This document shows positions 41,871-52,709 of a DNA stretch of 64,000 bases, piece by piece. The position numbers were made by a program, and so were the translations under genes. Positions within the stretch are counted from its first letter, which is position 1. Every line of letters starts with the position of its first letter. Source of the DNA: Nematostella vectensis (lineage: Eukaryota > Cnidaria > Anthozoa > Actiniaria > Edwardsiidae). The notes under the pieces are model-generated. The model did no database searches. It was not told where the DNA came from and was given only the letters and a program-made list of their open reading frames with translations. Where the stretch lies: positions 15,884,887 through 15,948,886 of the forward strand of contig NC_064034.1 of assembly GCF_932526225.1 (NCBI RefSeq). Reading direction: 5' to 3'.

Positions 41871-44800
41871 ATGTCAGCTCGGTCTTGTCCTGCAGGTTTA
41901 GGAGCTCGATCGAGGAGGTATAATACTCGAAGAATTCGAGGAGAAGACATGGAAGAGAGGATTGTCAGTTTAAAGCGTTCGAGGTCGGGTTGCCTCGGCA
42001 GTTTGAGAAGGTTTCGAAAGGAAATCGAAGAATTGATGTACAAGGGAAACAAGAATGAAGTTAGCCGCAAACTTCAGTCTTACCACAACACGTGGGTGAA
42101 ATTCGTGCGTGTTCACTCCGATCTTATGGACTTAATGGATGAAGGGGAAGAGAAAATGGAGGCCCAAAGAGTTTATGACATGGAACTCACGCTGAAACTC
42201 GAACTTTACTCTGCTGTTGACGAACAGGATATGCAGGATATTGAAAGTGGATCTCAGGTTTCTGAGAGACACACGAAGTCAAGGGTGAGTGATAGAGAAA
42301 GCAGATCACATGTTTCTAGTAGACATAGTTCAAGATATTCAAGATCAAGTGTTAAGAGTGTTGCTGCCTTAGAGGAGAGAGCAGCATTGAGTAAATTAGA
42401 TCTGGGACATTTACGGAAAAAACAGCAGCTCAATAGAAAATTTGATGAGTTAAAATATGCTCATGAACTTTTGGAAGCTGAAGTAAAATGTGAAAAGGCT
42501 CAAACAAGCTACATGATTTATAAGAAGGAAAGGGAAGACTTGAATGTGGATCAGAGTAATAAGTCTGCTGTGTCAGAGGATGTATGTGATGTTTTCAAGG
42601 CTCAATCTGAAAACAAAATTGAGCAGCATGCACCTATTGGAAATGTGAGTACAAACCCTACTGTGAAATTAACAGAGGAAATTGTTGTTAATAAGGAGCT
42701 AATGGTGGAGCCTTGTATTGGAAATAATAACAATGTATCGTCTAGTGCTGGATTAAAGGAATCCTGTGTGTCTGTTTGTTTATCATCGGAGATAAGTGTT
42801 GACAAGAGTCATGAGAGTGAAAGGGTGAATCGGGAGATTAGTAGCCATGTGCGGGGTGGTGAAGAAACTATGCTGAACAATGGAACAAAGGAAGCCCAAG
42901 CTGGGTTGAATTTACCTGGCTCACAACCATCAACTAACAGCAACAATGGATTATTTGATAGTGGAGAACATGTGGCTAGAGTACTGTCTCAGGCAATGAG
43001 TACCCCAAGGATTGAATACATGCACTTTGACGGTAATCCCATAAACTATGTTTCATTTATGCATAACTTTGAGACATGCCTCGAGAGCCTAACTAGTGAT
43101 AATTCTAGGAAATTACAGTACTTAATACAACATTGCACAGGCAAGGCAATGGATGCAATTGAAAGTTGTGTGAACTTGCCTACTTCGGAGGGCTATAATA
43201 CAGCAAAGAACACCTTGAAGGAGAATTTTGGACTTCCGCACATTATTGCTAAGGCACACCTGAAAAGGTTACAAGACCTCCCGCCATTGCGGAACGGTGG
43301 AGGGCCAGCTTTACTGGAATTTTCTAGACACCTTGAAGTAGCTCACCGCACATTGTCAGGCATGGGAAGCGATTATGTTAGTGAATTAAATTACACAAGT
43401 ACTCTTAGAGAACTAAACAACAAGCTACCATATTTCATGAAGGGAAAATGGACCGAACGTGCGGGCAGGATTATTGAATCAGGGTCAAGGCCTAATTTTT
43501 CGGATTTCTTGAAGTTTATCAAGGAAAGAGCCAAACTTGTGAACAATGAGTTTGGGGAAGATCTTGTGTCTGCCAGCTCTCAGAGGGGTAAGAAAAGGAA
43601 TGACAGTGATAAGAAACAAACCCCTAGGTCAAGCATGGCAACTGGAGTGACCCCACCCCAGAATAGTGAACAGAGACAACAGAAGGGACCGGGGAATGCA
43701 AGCTGGAAGTGTGTGATTTGTTCTGGACCTCATGGATTATGGAAGTGTGCACAGTTTAAGGAACTGAACAGTGAAGAGAGAAACAAATTAGTCTTGTCTA
43801 ATAGATTATGTTTTAAGTGTTTAAGTGGAGGGCATTTTAGGGACACATGTCCTAAGACAACCTTTAAGTGCCAAGTGAAAGGTTGTGGTAAAGAACACCA
43901 TACTTTACTACATTTTTCGGTACAAGAAAGAAGGGATAACACGGTTGACAACAAGATTGACAAGTCACCCGGACAAGCTAGACCTAACGCATCGGCACCA
44001 GAAACAACAGGTGTTAATGCGGGTAGTACAAGTGTAGCCTCAGTTTCTGTCGCAACTGGGGCCGGTGAGCGCAGAGTGTGCCTGGGTGTCATTCCGGTCA
44101 AGGTCAAGGTGAAAGGAGATGACAGGGTATTGGAGACTTATGCATTGCTAGATAGTGGCAGTGAAGTGTCATTGTGTAAGGAACAATTGTTTACTGACCT
44201 TGGATGTGATGGCATTGCCATGAACTTTGAACTAGCTGGTGTAACGGGAACGAGGAAACTCAAAGGTCACATGGTTGATCTCGTAGTAATGTCACAAGAT
44301 GGAATGGTAGAAAGTGAGTTGTTAAATGTCAGGACAGTGAAGGAAATTCCTGTATCTTCTAGTTGTATACCAAGGAAGGAAGATGTTGAACAATTTACTC
44401 ATTTGAGGAGCATTAACTTGCAAGAATGCGGTGCGTCAGAAGTTGGACTCATTATTGGACTTAAGGAAAATCCATTGCTGTTTGTACCACTAGAATACAA
44501 GGCTGGTAACGATGGAGAACCGGTCGGTGTGAGATATTCTCTTGGATGGACGGTGATGGGTCCCATGTGCGGAAAAAGGGACAGTGACCAGTGCTCGGTT
44601 AACCTTATTAATGTAGCGAATAAGCAATTTCCTGAAGAACTTTATAATGAGGAATCATGTCTTGTAGCACATACCCACCCGGAAGATACCAAGCTTGCTG
44701 AGCATGATGGTACAGGTGCACCACAGCATTGTTCGTTTAAGGACAATGTCTCTAGAACTGCTAAGCTCAAGACTGCGGATTTAGAAATAGAGAAGGAGAT

Positions 44801-46226
44801 TGATAAAGAGGTATTGCAGCAACAATTAGAAAGACTCTGGCAAACTGACTTTGCGGATTCAGTTGTCAGTTCAAACGTCTGTCCTTCTATTGAAAATAAG
44901 CGTGCACTAGAGATAATGGAAGATACACTAGAGATAGTCGACGGGCACTATCAGGTAGCACTTCCTTGGAGGAGAGACCCGCCCTATTTACCATATAACA
45001 AGATTATGGCGGAAAGAAGGTGCGGTCTTCTGAAGAAGAGATTTCTTAGAGACGGTGTTCTGTTTGATAAGTATAAGGAGACAATGAATGATTACATCGA
45101 GCGAGGTCATGCAGAGAAGGTACCGGCTGAAGAGTTGGCGCGAAGTGATGGGCGGTTGTGGTACTTAAGCCACCACCCAGTGACACACCCATTGAAGAAG
45201 GATAAAGTGCGAATTGTTTTTGACTGTGCAGCAAAGTATGGAGGAACTTCGTTAAATGAACAATTGTTACAAGGACCGGACTTGACAAACAATCTTGTTG
45301 CAGTATTAAGTCGTTTTCGGGAGGAGAAGATCGGATTAGTCGCGGATGTGGAGTCAATGTTTCATCAGGTACGGGTGAATCCAAAGGACTGTGATGCATT
45401 AAGGTTTTTATGGTGGCCCAACTCTGATTTATCTGGAGAGTTGGAGGAGTACAGGATGGTGAAACACTTGTTCGGTGCGACATCGTCACCAAGTGTAGTG
45501 AACTATTGTTTGAAGAAGACAATAGAACTTAAGGATAACACCAACCCGGAAGTGTCTGACGCAATAGTTAGAAATATGTATGTGGATGATCTTATGAAGT
45601 CTACGGATACGACTGAGAATGCAGTTAAACTTGTAAGTGATATCAGAGAAGTGTTGGACAAGGGAGGGTTCAACTTGACCAAGTGGTGCAGTAACGACAA
45701 GGATGTGATTGCATCGGTACCAGAGAAGCATCGAGCCAAGTCAATGTTGAACGAGCTAGAGCGGCCGACGACTTCGACACTCGGTTTGAAGTGGAATGTG
45801 GAAGATGATCAATTTGTACGGGATGTTGCGGACAGCAACAGACGTGCAAAGGAGAAACCTGCAACCAAGCGGAGTGTATTATCAATTGTCTACTCTCTGT
45901 TTGATCCTCTTGGATTTATTGCACCCTATACCATGAAAGGAAAGCTGCTTCTACAAGTGTTGACCAGAAAGCAAGTTGGATGGGATGATCCCATGAACCC
46001 AGATGATTCTGCCCAGTGGATGCGGTGGGTGGAAGATCTTCCCAAGCTAGAAGAGGTGAAGGTTGATCGATGTTTTAAGCCGAAAGATTTCAAGGAACTC
46101 AAAGACGCTCAACTACATGTGTTCTCGGATGCATCAAGGCAAGGTTATTCAGCGGTGGCTTACTTACGACTAGAAGATGTAGAGGGTCGTAAGCATTGCT
46201 CATTTGTCATGGGAAGGCACGACTAG
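41871..46226 (+). CDS. BEL/Pao gag-protease-RT polyprotein, shifted within RNase H
   Basis: The Met at 41871 is the first in frame and is followed by a basic, coiled-coil gag N-terminus (LRKKQQLNRKFDELKYAHEL). Next comes the DUF1759 capsid-type block (FDGNPINYVSFMHNFETCLE, about 43027). Two zinc knuckles (CVICSGPHGLWKC, CFKCLSGGHFRDTC) lie at about 43710-43860. A retropepsin-like DUF1758 domain has its active site in YALLDSGSEVSLC (about 44140). The Pao-type RT has VFDCAAKYGG, GLVADVESMFHQVRV and the catalytic YVDD at 45579-45590. The start of RNase H is LHVFSDASRQGYSAV (about 46120). The ORF ends early at MGRHD* because one base is missing near 46211; the rest of RNase H continues in another frame. 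The polyprotein is normally cleaved by its own protease and packages, copies and inserts the element. Confidence 0.95.
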   Translation: MSARSCPAGLGARSRRYNTRRIRGEDMEERIVSLKRSRSGCLGSLRRFRKEIEELMYKGNKNEVSRKLQSYHNTWVKFVRVHSDLMDLMDEGEEKMEAQRVYDMELTLKLELYSAVDEQDMQDIESGSQVSERHTKSRVSDRESRSHVSSRHSSRYSRSSVKSVAALEERAALSKLDLGHLRKKQQLNRKFDELKYAHELLEAEVKCEKAQTSYMIYKKEREDLNVDQSNKSAVSEDVCDVFKAQSENKIEQHAPIGNVSTNPTVKLTEEIVVNKELMVEPCIGNNNNVSSSAGLKESCVSVCLSSEISVDKSHESERVNREISSHVRGGEETMLNNGTKEAQAGLNLPGSQPSTNSNNGLFDSGEHVARVLSQAMSTPRIEYMHFDGNPINYVSFMHNFETCLESLTSDNSRKLQYLIQHCTGKAMDAIESCVNLPTSEGYNTAKNTLKENFGLPHIIAKAHLKRLQDLPPLRNGGGPALLEFSRHLEVAHRTLSGMGSDYVSELNYTSTLRELNNKLPYFMKGKWTERAGRIIESGSRPNFSDFLKFIKERAKLVNNEFGEDLVSASSQRGKKRNDSDKKQTPRSSMATGVTPPQNSEQRQQKGPGNASWKCVICSGPHGLWKCAQFKELNSEERNKLVLSNRLCFKCLSGGHFRDTCPKTTFKCQVKGCGKEHHTLLHFSVQERRDNTVDNKIDKSPGQARPNASAPETTGVNAGSTSVASVSVATGAGERRVCLGVIPVKVKVKGDDRVLETYALLDSGSEVSLCKEQLFTDLGCDGIAMNFELAGVTGTRKLKGHMVDLVVMSQDGMVESELLNVRTVKEIPVSSSCIPRKEDVEQFTHLRSINLQECGASEVGLIIGLKENPLLFVPLEYKAGNDGEPVGVRYSLGWTVMGPMCGKRDSDQCSVNLINVANKQFPEELYNEESCLVAHTHPEDTKLAEHDGTGAPQHCSFKDNVSRTAKLKTADLEIEKEIDKEVLQQQLERLWQTDFADSVVSSNVCPSIENKRALEIMEDTLEIVDGHYQVALPWRRDPPYLPYNKIMAERRCGLLKKRFLRDGVLFDKYKETMNDYIERGHAEKVPAEELARSDGRLWYLSHHPVTHPLKKDKVRIVFDCAAKYGGTSLNEQLLQGPDLTNNLVAVLSRFREEKIGLVADVESMFHQVRVNPKDCDALRFLWWPNSDLSGELEEYRMVKHLFGATSSPSVVNYCLKKTIELKDNTNPEVSDAIVRNMYVDDLMKSTDTTENAVKLVSDIREVLDKGGFNLTKWCSNDKDVIASVPEKHRAKSMLNELERPTTSTLGLKWNVEDDQFVRDVADSNRRAKEKPATKRSVLSIVYSLFDPLGFIAPYTMKGKLLLQVLTRKQVGWDDPMNPDDSAQWMRWVEDLPKLEEVKVDRCFKPKDFKELKDAQLHVFSDASRQGYSAVAYLRLEDVEGRKHCSFVMGRHD

Positions 46227-48220
46227 CTCCCCTGCGAGAGATCTCTATTCCAAGACTAGAACTAACCGCTGCTGTTATTTCGGTAAAGTTGAGTAAGATT
46301 ATCCGGGAAGAGCTGGATCTTAAGGTAAACAAAGTGAACTACTGGACTGATTCAATGTCGGTGCTTAAGTGCACTAACAATGAAACGAAGAGGTTTCACA
46401 CCTTTGAGTCCAATCGTTTGACAATTATACATGATGGTTCCAATGCTGGAGAATGGCGGTATGTGAATAGGGATGACAACCCAGCTGATGATGGCTCAAA
46501 GGGACTCAAGATGGACACTCTAATCAGGAACGATCGGTGGCTGAAGGGACCGAGCTTCCTATTGGAGGACGATGCAGACTGGCCTAAGGTGATCACAATC
46601 CCTGAGATTACGGACGATGACCCAGAAGTCAGAAAGGAAGCGCAAGTGTATGTGACATGTGAGGAGAAACGGAGAAATGTTATTAATGACATCATCATGT
46701 ACCACTCTTCGTGGCAGAAGTTGAAGTTATCGATCGCCTGGTTATTGCGATACAAGCAATTCTAAAGGAGTAAGGTGTTGCAACGCAAGGAAGCCCAAGG
46801 TGAGCATGAGAAGAGGGACGTCGGAGGATTAATGACGGTTGAGGAGTTGCAAGAGGCAGAGTGCATAATTCTGCGGCATGTTCAACGAGAAGAATTCCCT
46901 GACGAGAGATTGCATGAGAAATCTGACAAGTCAATCAGTAAGTTATGTCCGCAGAAAGAAAACGGACTGATACGTGTCGGAGGACGGATCGGGAAGGCAC
47001 AGGTTGACTACGAGTTGCGACATCCTATAATACTACCCTACAAGAATCATGTTACAGACCTGATTATTATGGATCATCATCAGAGTGTTGGACATATGGG
47101 TCAAGAGTCAGTTTTGTCGTCTCTGAGAAACGAGTATTGGGTAATAAAGGGACGATCTGCAGTTCGTCGAGTGATTGGCAAGTGTCTTAAGTGTCAGAGA
47201 AGAAGAGCAAAGCCAATGGAGCAATTCATGGCAGACCTTCCGGCTATGCGAGTTGCAGCTGAGGAGCCACCCTTCACTTACGTAGGGGTCGATTACTTTG
47301 GCCCAATGGAGGTCAAGGTCGGAAGGTCAAAGGTTAAGAGGTATGGATGTTTGTTTTCGTGCCTCAGCATGAGAGCTGTGCATGTTGAGATAACGCATTC
47401 AATGGACACGGACTCCATGATTAACGCCCTGCGACGGTTTATCAGTCTTAGAGGATATCCTAAAGAGATCCATAGTGATAATGGTACAAATTTTACGAAG
47501 GCAGATAAGGAGCTAAAGCAAGCCCTCGAAGAATGGGATCTCGAGAGGATCAACAGGGTTTGTATCCAAAGGCGGATTAAGTGGAGCTTTATCCCACCTG
47601 CGGCAAGCCACATGGGTGGTGCATGGGAAAGGATGGTACAGACTACCAAGCGTGTGTTGAAGTCGCTGTTGAATGAACAAATAGTTTCCGATGAGGTGCT
47701 TCTCACGGTAATGGCGGAGACCGTGAACATCATCAATAGCAGACCACTGACACGTAACAGTGATGATATCGAGGATGAGATGCCCCTAACTCCCAACCAT
47801 TTGCTTCACTTGAGACCAACGCCTAGTGTGCCACCAGGCGTATTTGGAAAGGAAGATATGTATTGTAGGCGAGCCTGGAGACAAGCCCAATATCTGAGCA
47901 ACAGATTTTGGCGTCGGTGGACAAGTGAATATCTCCCAACGCTGATGGAGAGAACGAAGTGGACTACTGTCAGAGAAAACCTCAAGGAAGGTGATGTAGT
48001 TCTTTTGGCTGATGAGAACTTTCGGAGAGGCGAATGGCCACTTGCACGTGTGATGGAAGTCCTACCAAGTAGTGATGGCCGTGTGCGCAGCGCCATGGTG
48101 AAGACGGTATCTACTGTCGCGACGCGAGCGAAAAGACGGAGGCGAGGAGATGTTCAAGTGAGCAGCACTATACTTACGCGACCGGTGACGCGTCTCTGTA
48201 AATTGGAGATGGATAACTAG
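46196..48220 (+). CDS. BEL/Pao RNase H end and integrase, with one in-frame stop
   Basis: This continues the polyprotein after the frameshift: IPRLELTAAVISVKLSKI and NYWTDSMSVLKC (RNase H), up to a TAA at 46763-46765. The same frame then runs on to 48220. It carries an H2C2 zinc-binding domain (HHQSVGHMGQESVLSSLR, KCLKCQR, about 47070-47200). The integrase core has the D,D,E residues in YVGVDYFGP, HSDNGTNF and GGAWERM (about 47280-47630). The C-terminal DUF5641 block is RFWRRWTSEYLPTLMERTKW and GEWPLARVMEVLP. Without the stop and shift this would be one polyprotein. Integrase is complete in sequence. Confidence 0.9.
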
Positions 48221-48318
48221 AGAGTGAACTGCGTAATGTAAAGTAACGGAGATATCGTCGGTTGCTGCTTGATTAAGTGTAAATAAAAACTTTCAGGTAG
48301 TTTATATTTAGGGGCCGG

Positions 48319-48650
48319 TGTGGCTACCGACGCGCGGTATACCTGTGGTAATTATATCGGTGTCACATGACTAAACAAGTTTGTACAAGTCAGAAAGTCA
48401 GAGTTTGTAATGGCCGACAGCTTGGTGAGTTTTTCATTTTCTCGATTCTTATGTCGTTTGTTATTCGCACTTATAGCTGTAATTTTATTGTAGAAAACCG
48501 CTAGAAAGCTACATTGTAGAAGGAGCTGCCAGGTTCCGGAAGTAAATAAGTGTGTTATTCAAGCATCGGAATAAATCGTTGTGTTTATAATCGGTTGTCG
48601 TCGTGGTTTATGAGCCCCATCGCCTCGCGGGCCTGCGCGAGGAGGTGACA
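48319..48650 (+). repeat. 3' LTR of the BEL/Pao element
   Basis: It has the same length and, by eye, the same sequence as the 5' LTR. It is followed by the TSD copy aaatt. Confidence 0.95.
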
Positions 48651-48655
48651 AAATT

Positions 48656-49335
48656 TGTATTAATAAGACATTACTACGTTTTCTTAGAAACAGTTTATAG
48701 CGTTAATTTTATATTTTATTGATGCTGCGTTCAATGAATGACCTTTGTCACTCCTTCAAGAGTTTTAGTGTTTCAGTATGACCTTCCCAGTTATTTTCAT
48801 TTATTGCAGGAGAACACTCATCCCTAAAAGACAGCTTCCACAATATTAAATCGGTTGAGGGGGCAGCTGTATTGAATTGGTTTTTACAAAGATTACGTAT
48901 TTTAACATTAACCTTTTTATTTATTTCTTATTCTATATATTGTATATGCTTATATAATAAGTTATGCTTATATAATAAGTTATAATAAGACCATGTTTCA
49001 AAATAGCAATATCTAACGTGAGCAAAATTAGTAATGTAGAAAGATACCCCCCTTTAACGCCAATGTAATCACTTTGAAGCACGCTGCTTCCCTTCTGCAA
49101 TAAGCGATTTTCATATGGCTATCGGTTTTTTTATATATACATATATTGTATATGCTAATATAATAAGTTATGCTTTTATAATAGGTTATAATAAGACCAT
49201 GTTTCAAAATAGCAATATCTAACGTGAGCAAAATTAGTAATGTAGAAAGATACCCCCCTTTAACGCCAATGTAATCACTTTGAAGCACGCTGCTTCCCTT
49301 CTGCAATAAGCAATTTTCATATGGCTATCGGTTTC
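48656..49335. repeat. Tandem duplication of about 206 bp
   Basis: The segment ataataagaccatgtttcaa to caattttcatatggctatcg occurs at about 48980-49125 and again at about 49187-49330 with very few differences. TTATAT-type simple sequence separates the copies. No gene is seen. Confidence 0.75.
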
Positions 49336-49339
49336 AGAA

Positions 49340-51560
49340 ACACGACACCCCAAGTCACAAGAATGTACTGGCAATGGAGTTCACTCAAGAAAATGAGATA
49401 AAAAAAACTAGCAGAGCTCAATCGAAAAGAAATACTGACATGTGCTGAGAAACAATCTTCGATGCTAGATGAAGAACAAGGACGGGAAAAACTCAAAACA
49501 AGAAACGAACATGAATTATATTCAAACAGATTAAAAGTCGAGTCTGACCGCACGTGTATGGACTCGCGTCCCGCCTAGCCCTCCCGATTACCTTTTCGTG
49601 GCATGTGCTACTTTCAGGGCAAACAGAGAAGTCCAGTACCAAGCGGTATTCCCCAAAACAATTGTGGTGGAAATGGGATACATCCTGGTCCCGGCCAAGT
49701 TGGACAATGAGATCGTAACACAAAAATCCATTGCCCGAGGAATCTCCGCAAACTCGTACCTAGCATCCGAGGCAGTGCCCTAGGTAATACAAGATTTGAC
49801 GCTTAACTCCACTATTATCCAGTTAAAGAGGTAAAAAAAAAACAAAAGATGACATTTAGTCTTTGGTGAAGGCCTTCTCAGTTTACAGGGCTTTTGTCAC
49901 GACTACTACCACCAGCGATGAATGGATCTATACCAATATCTCCTTTTCCCCTATCGTAGATTGCTGGGCGAGCGCGGAATTTTATGAGCAAGTGGACATA
50001 AAGCATCTTATGGACTATTTATCACTCAAAGGCTAGCTCTTCAATTTCCATACAGCCCACCTCCCCCAACAGGCAAGGTCACCTCTGGTGGTGTACTGTA
50101 CCTCGTGAAACAGTGAGAAATGTGGCCCCTGATCGCTCCAACTTTCGGTTTGCCCATTTGTGTTCTTCTGTGAAACTTATACCCACAGTGAGTAGGCCAG
50201 AAACAGACGAGGCAAATAATTTACAAGGTCTACCAATTCACTGTATCTTATCTGAGCGACAAGACACAAGCTGTTGTCAGAAGAAGAGGTTTTTCTTAAT
50301 ATGATTCCTTATCTAATTATTTTTCTATGTTATCATTATCATTTTTTTTTCCTTTTTCTTAATACTGTATGTGTATATTTAATAATTGGACAGTGTCATT
50401 TTTACGGTCAAGATCAGTATCTGGCTGGAGCGACATGATTTAAGAAGTTAAATGTAAGTGTGTGTAAGGAGTTACACATTGGAAGCTCAGCAAATTCAAG
50501 CTTTGTATAAAGATACAATATTTGCAGGCCTACATACAGGCTGTGAATCTAAAAAAAATACAAAACTGTAATAAAAATAAAAATATTGTGGCATGTGCTG
50601 GAGAAACGGTTTGCGATGCTAGATGAAGACAAAGAACAATGACAGAATCAAACTCAAAACAAGAAATAACATCAAAACATTTTTAAATGTTTGAATTACA
50701 TTCAGACACGCTTTGAAAGTAGAGTCTGACGGCGTATGCATGGAGTCGAGTCCTGCCCTCTGACTTTTTCCAGCTCTCCCGGTTACCCTCTTGTGGCGTG
50801 TGCTACATTCAAAGCAAACAGAGAAGTTAAAGTACCAAGCAGTACTCCCTAAAACATTTGTGGTTGGAATGGGATACTCCCCCAGGTCCCAGCCAATCAT
50901 ATTGTAACGCGAAAATTCAACGACATGGAATATCTCCTTCCTGCAAACTCGTCCCCGGCATCTGGGGCAGAGCCCCAGGTAATACAAGATGGGGGAATTA
51001 TCTTCACCAATACACAGTCAAAGAGGTAAAAAAATAATAGATGACATTGGCTATTGTCACTACTTGATTACTTCCACCAGCGATGAATGGATCTATACCA
51101 ATATCTCTTTACAATCCTTTGCACCTATCATAGCTTGCTGGGCGATGCCGAAATCTGTGAGCAAGCGGCCACAATGGATCTTGTGGACTATTTATCACTC
51201 GAACTCTAGCTCTTCAATTTCCATACAGCCGCCTCAACTCCTCGAGTCCGTCCACTTGGTGGTGTATTGTATCTAATGAAACAGGGAGAAATGTGTGGCC
51301 CCCGACCGCTCCAACTGTTGGTTTGCCCACATATATATTCTGCTGTGAAACTTATACCCACAGTGAGCAGGCCAGAAACAGACGAGGCAAATAACTTATA
51401 AGGTCTACCAATTCACTGTCTCTTATCTGAGCGACAAGACACGAGCGGGTCACATGAGCTGTTGTCAGAAGAGGTTTTTTAATACAACTACTTATCTGAT
51501 TATTATTCTATATTATCATTATCGTTATTATTTTTTAATCCGGTATATGTTATTAATTTA
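49340..51560. repeat. Two tandem copies of a ~1.2-kb noncoding repeat
   Basis: Blocks in 49340-50560 recur in order at 50590-51560. Shared pieces are gtggcatgtgctac...aaacagagaagt, aatgggatac.cc..ggtccc, aggtaatacaagat, ccagcgatgaatggatctat, cttatctgagcgacaagaca and gagctgttgtcagaagagg. Further fragments lie at 37300-37470, 39490-39640 and 40590-40640. ORFs are short and unsupported. It may be a transposon body, but no ends were recognised. Confidence 0.6.
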
Positions 51561-51563
51561 ATA

Positions 51564-51990
51564 CAGTGGAACCTGGATTTTACGATGACTTGGGAGAAAG
51601 AATATGTATCGTAAAATCGGGGTATTGCAAAGAGGTGTTCAATGAGGAGCTCGATATTGCGATATAAAGAAAAATCCATTAAAATATCGTAACTGTAATC
51701 TGAGTAAGACTGTTCAGTTAATCTCTGTAAGACTAACCTACCTTAACAAGATCACTCAAGTAAAAAAATCGATTAACTGTAATGGGTGTAGTGTGTGGTG
51801 TCTTGTTTTTCTGTCTTTGTTGATACTCAGAATAGGTAATACCGTTGTATCGAGGTAAACATTACTCTTGAGAGAACAAATTTGGTATCGTAAAATCGAG
51901 AATATCGTTTTACCCAATATCGTTAGATACTTATACATTTCATTTTATTTCCGCCGGGAGAAAGACGCGCCATCGTAAAACCGAGGTTAT
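51564..51990. mobile_element. pogo/Tigger-like MITE, right end incomplete
   Basis: The left end is CAGTGGAACCTGGATTTTAC preceded by TA, the classic pogo/Tigger terminus. An inverted match (atcgtaaaaccgagg) occurs at about 51972-51986, after which the right terminus is lost. Internal atcgtaaaatcg motifs repeat. Confidence 0.6.
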
Positions 51991-52709
51991 CGTAGAATCG
52001 TCGTAAACAATTATGAAACAAAGGCTCCCTTTTGCGTCCCCAATATATTTATCTCATATTTGATATACCTTTTAATGAAAATCGATGTATCATAAAAGGT
52101 GTGTGGGTGTGAAAACACAAAATGACAGCCAACTATTTGTAATGAACAAAACTTTTTAATCGAGTACTTACTTCTAATATCGAAATTGATCTGATAAAAT
52201 AAATAATGCCTTTCTAAATAACGATAAAAAGATGATTGTGTTTTTAAGTTCAACTAATCAATCTATGCAATGAAACTACGGCAAGTATTCGAATTCTTTT
52301 TTAGATTTGATTCTTCCGAAATTGTCTAGAATAAGATTTCTCCTCTACGATGATATTTTTGGAGATTTTTGCAGACTTATTACTGTATACGTTTAGTGTG
52401 TTTTTCTTGAGAGACACCGAGATCTGAAGGTCATAAGTCCTTTTTGCTGCGGGAAATAAATTATTTTTGTGCTTCTGTGAAATCTTGTAAATGTCGCCTT
52501 TGCGAGTGTGATCTTCTCGATAACAAATTAAGATTAAGTTGATAATTGTATAACAGTTAGGTCGCTAGTAATATGATGCTAGGTGTATCAGATTTAGACT
52601 TGGACCCGATGTTGAAAGCGAGTGAATTATATTGTTAAACGTCCCAACTTCATTGTAATTCTTTGTCTCTGGGCCACCAAACCCTATCCTGACCGAGCTA
52701 TTACATATT
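51991..52709. other. No recognisable gene; possibly 5' LTR of the Gypsy remnant
   Basis: The last few hundred bases before the primer-binding-like tattggcacccccgacggga (about 52707) could be LTR sequence. No second LTR copy was found to prove it. Confidence 0.3.

Larger units (their letters stand above)
41355..48650 (+). mobile_element. BEL/Pao LTR retrotransposon, nearly complete
   Basis: Two 332-bp LTRs (41355-41686 and 48319-48650), tgtggc...gtgaca, bound an internal region encoding gag, protease, RT, RNase H and integrase in BEL/Pao order. A 5-bp target-site duplication, aaatt, lies at 41350-41354 and 48651-48655. The two LTRs look identical by eye, so insertion appears recent. The coding region nevertheless has one frameshift near 46211 and one in-frame TAA at 46763-46765. 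The polypurine-like tract aggggccgg precedes the 3' LTR. The primer-binding site after 41686 was not identified. Confidence 0.95.

Noticed and set aside
42602-48096. Minus-strand ORFs of 60-167 codons within the BEL element
   Set aside because: They are antisense shadows of the gag-pol frame.
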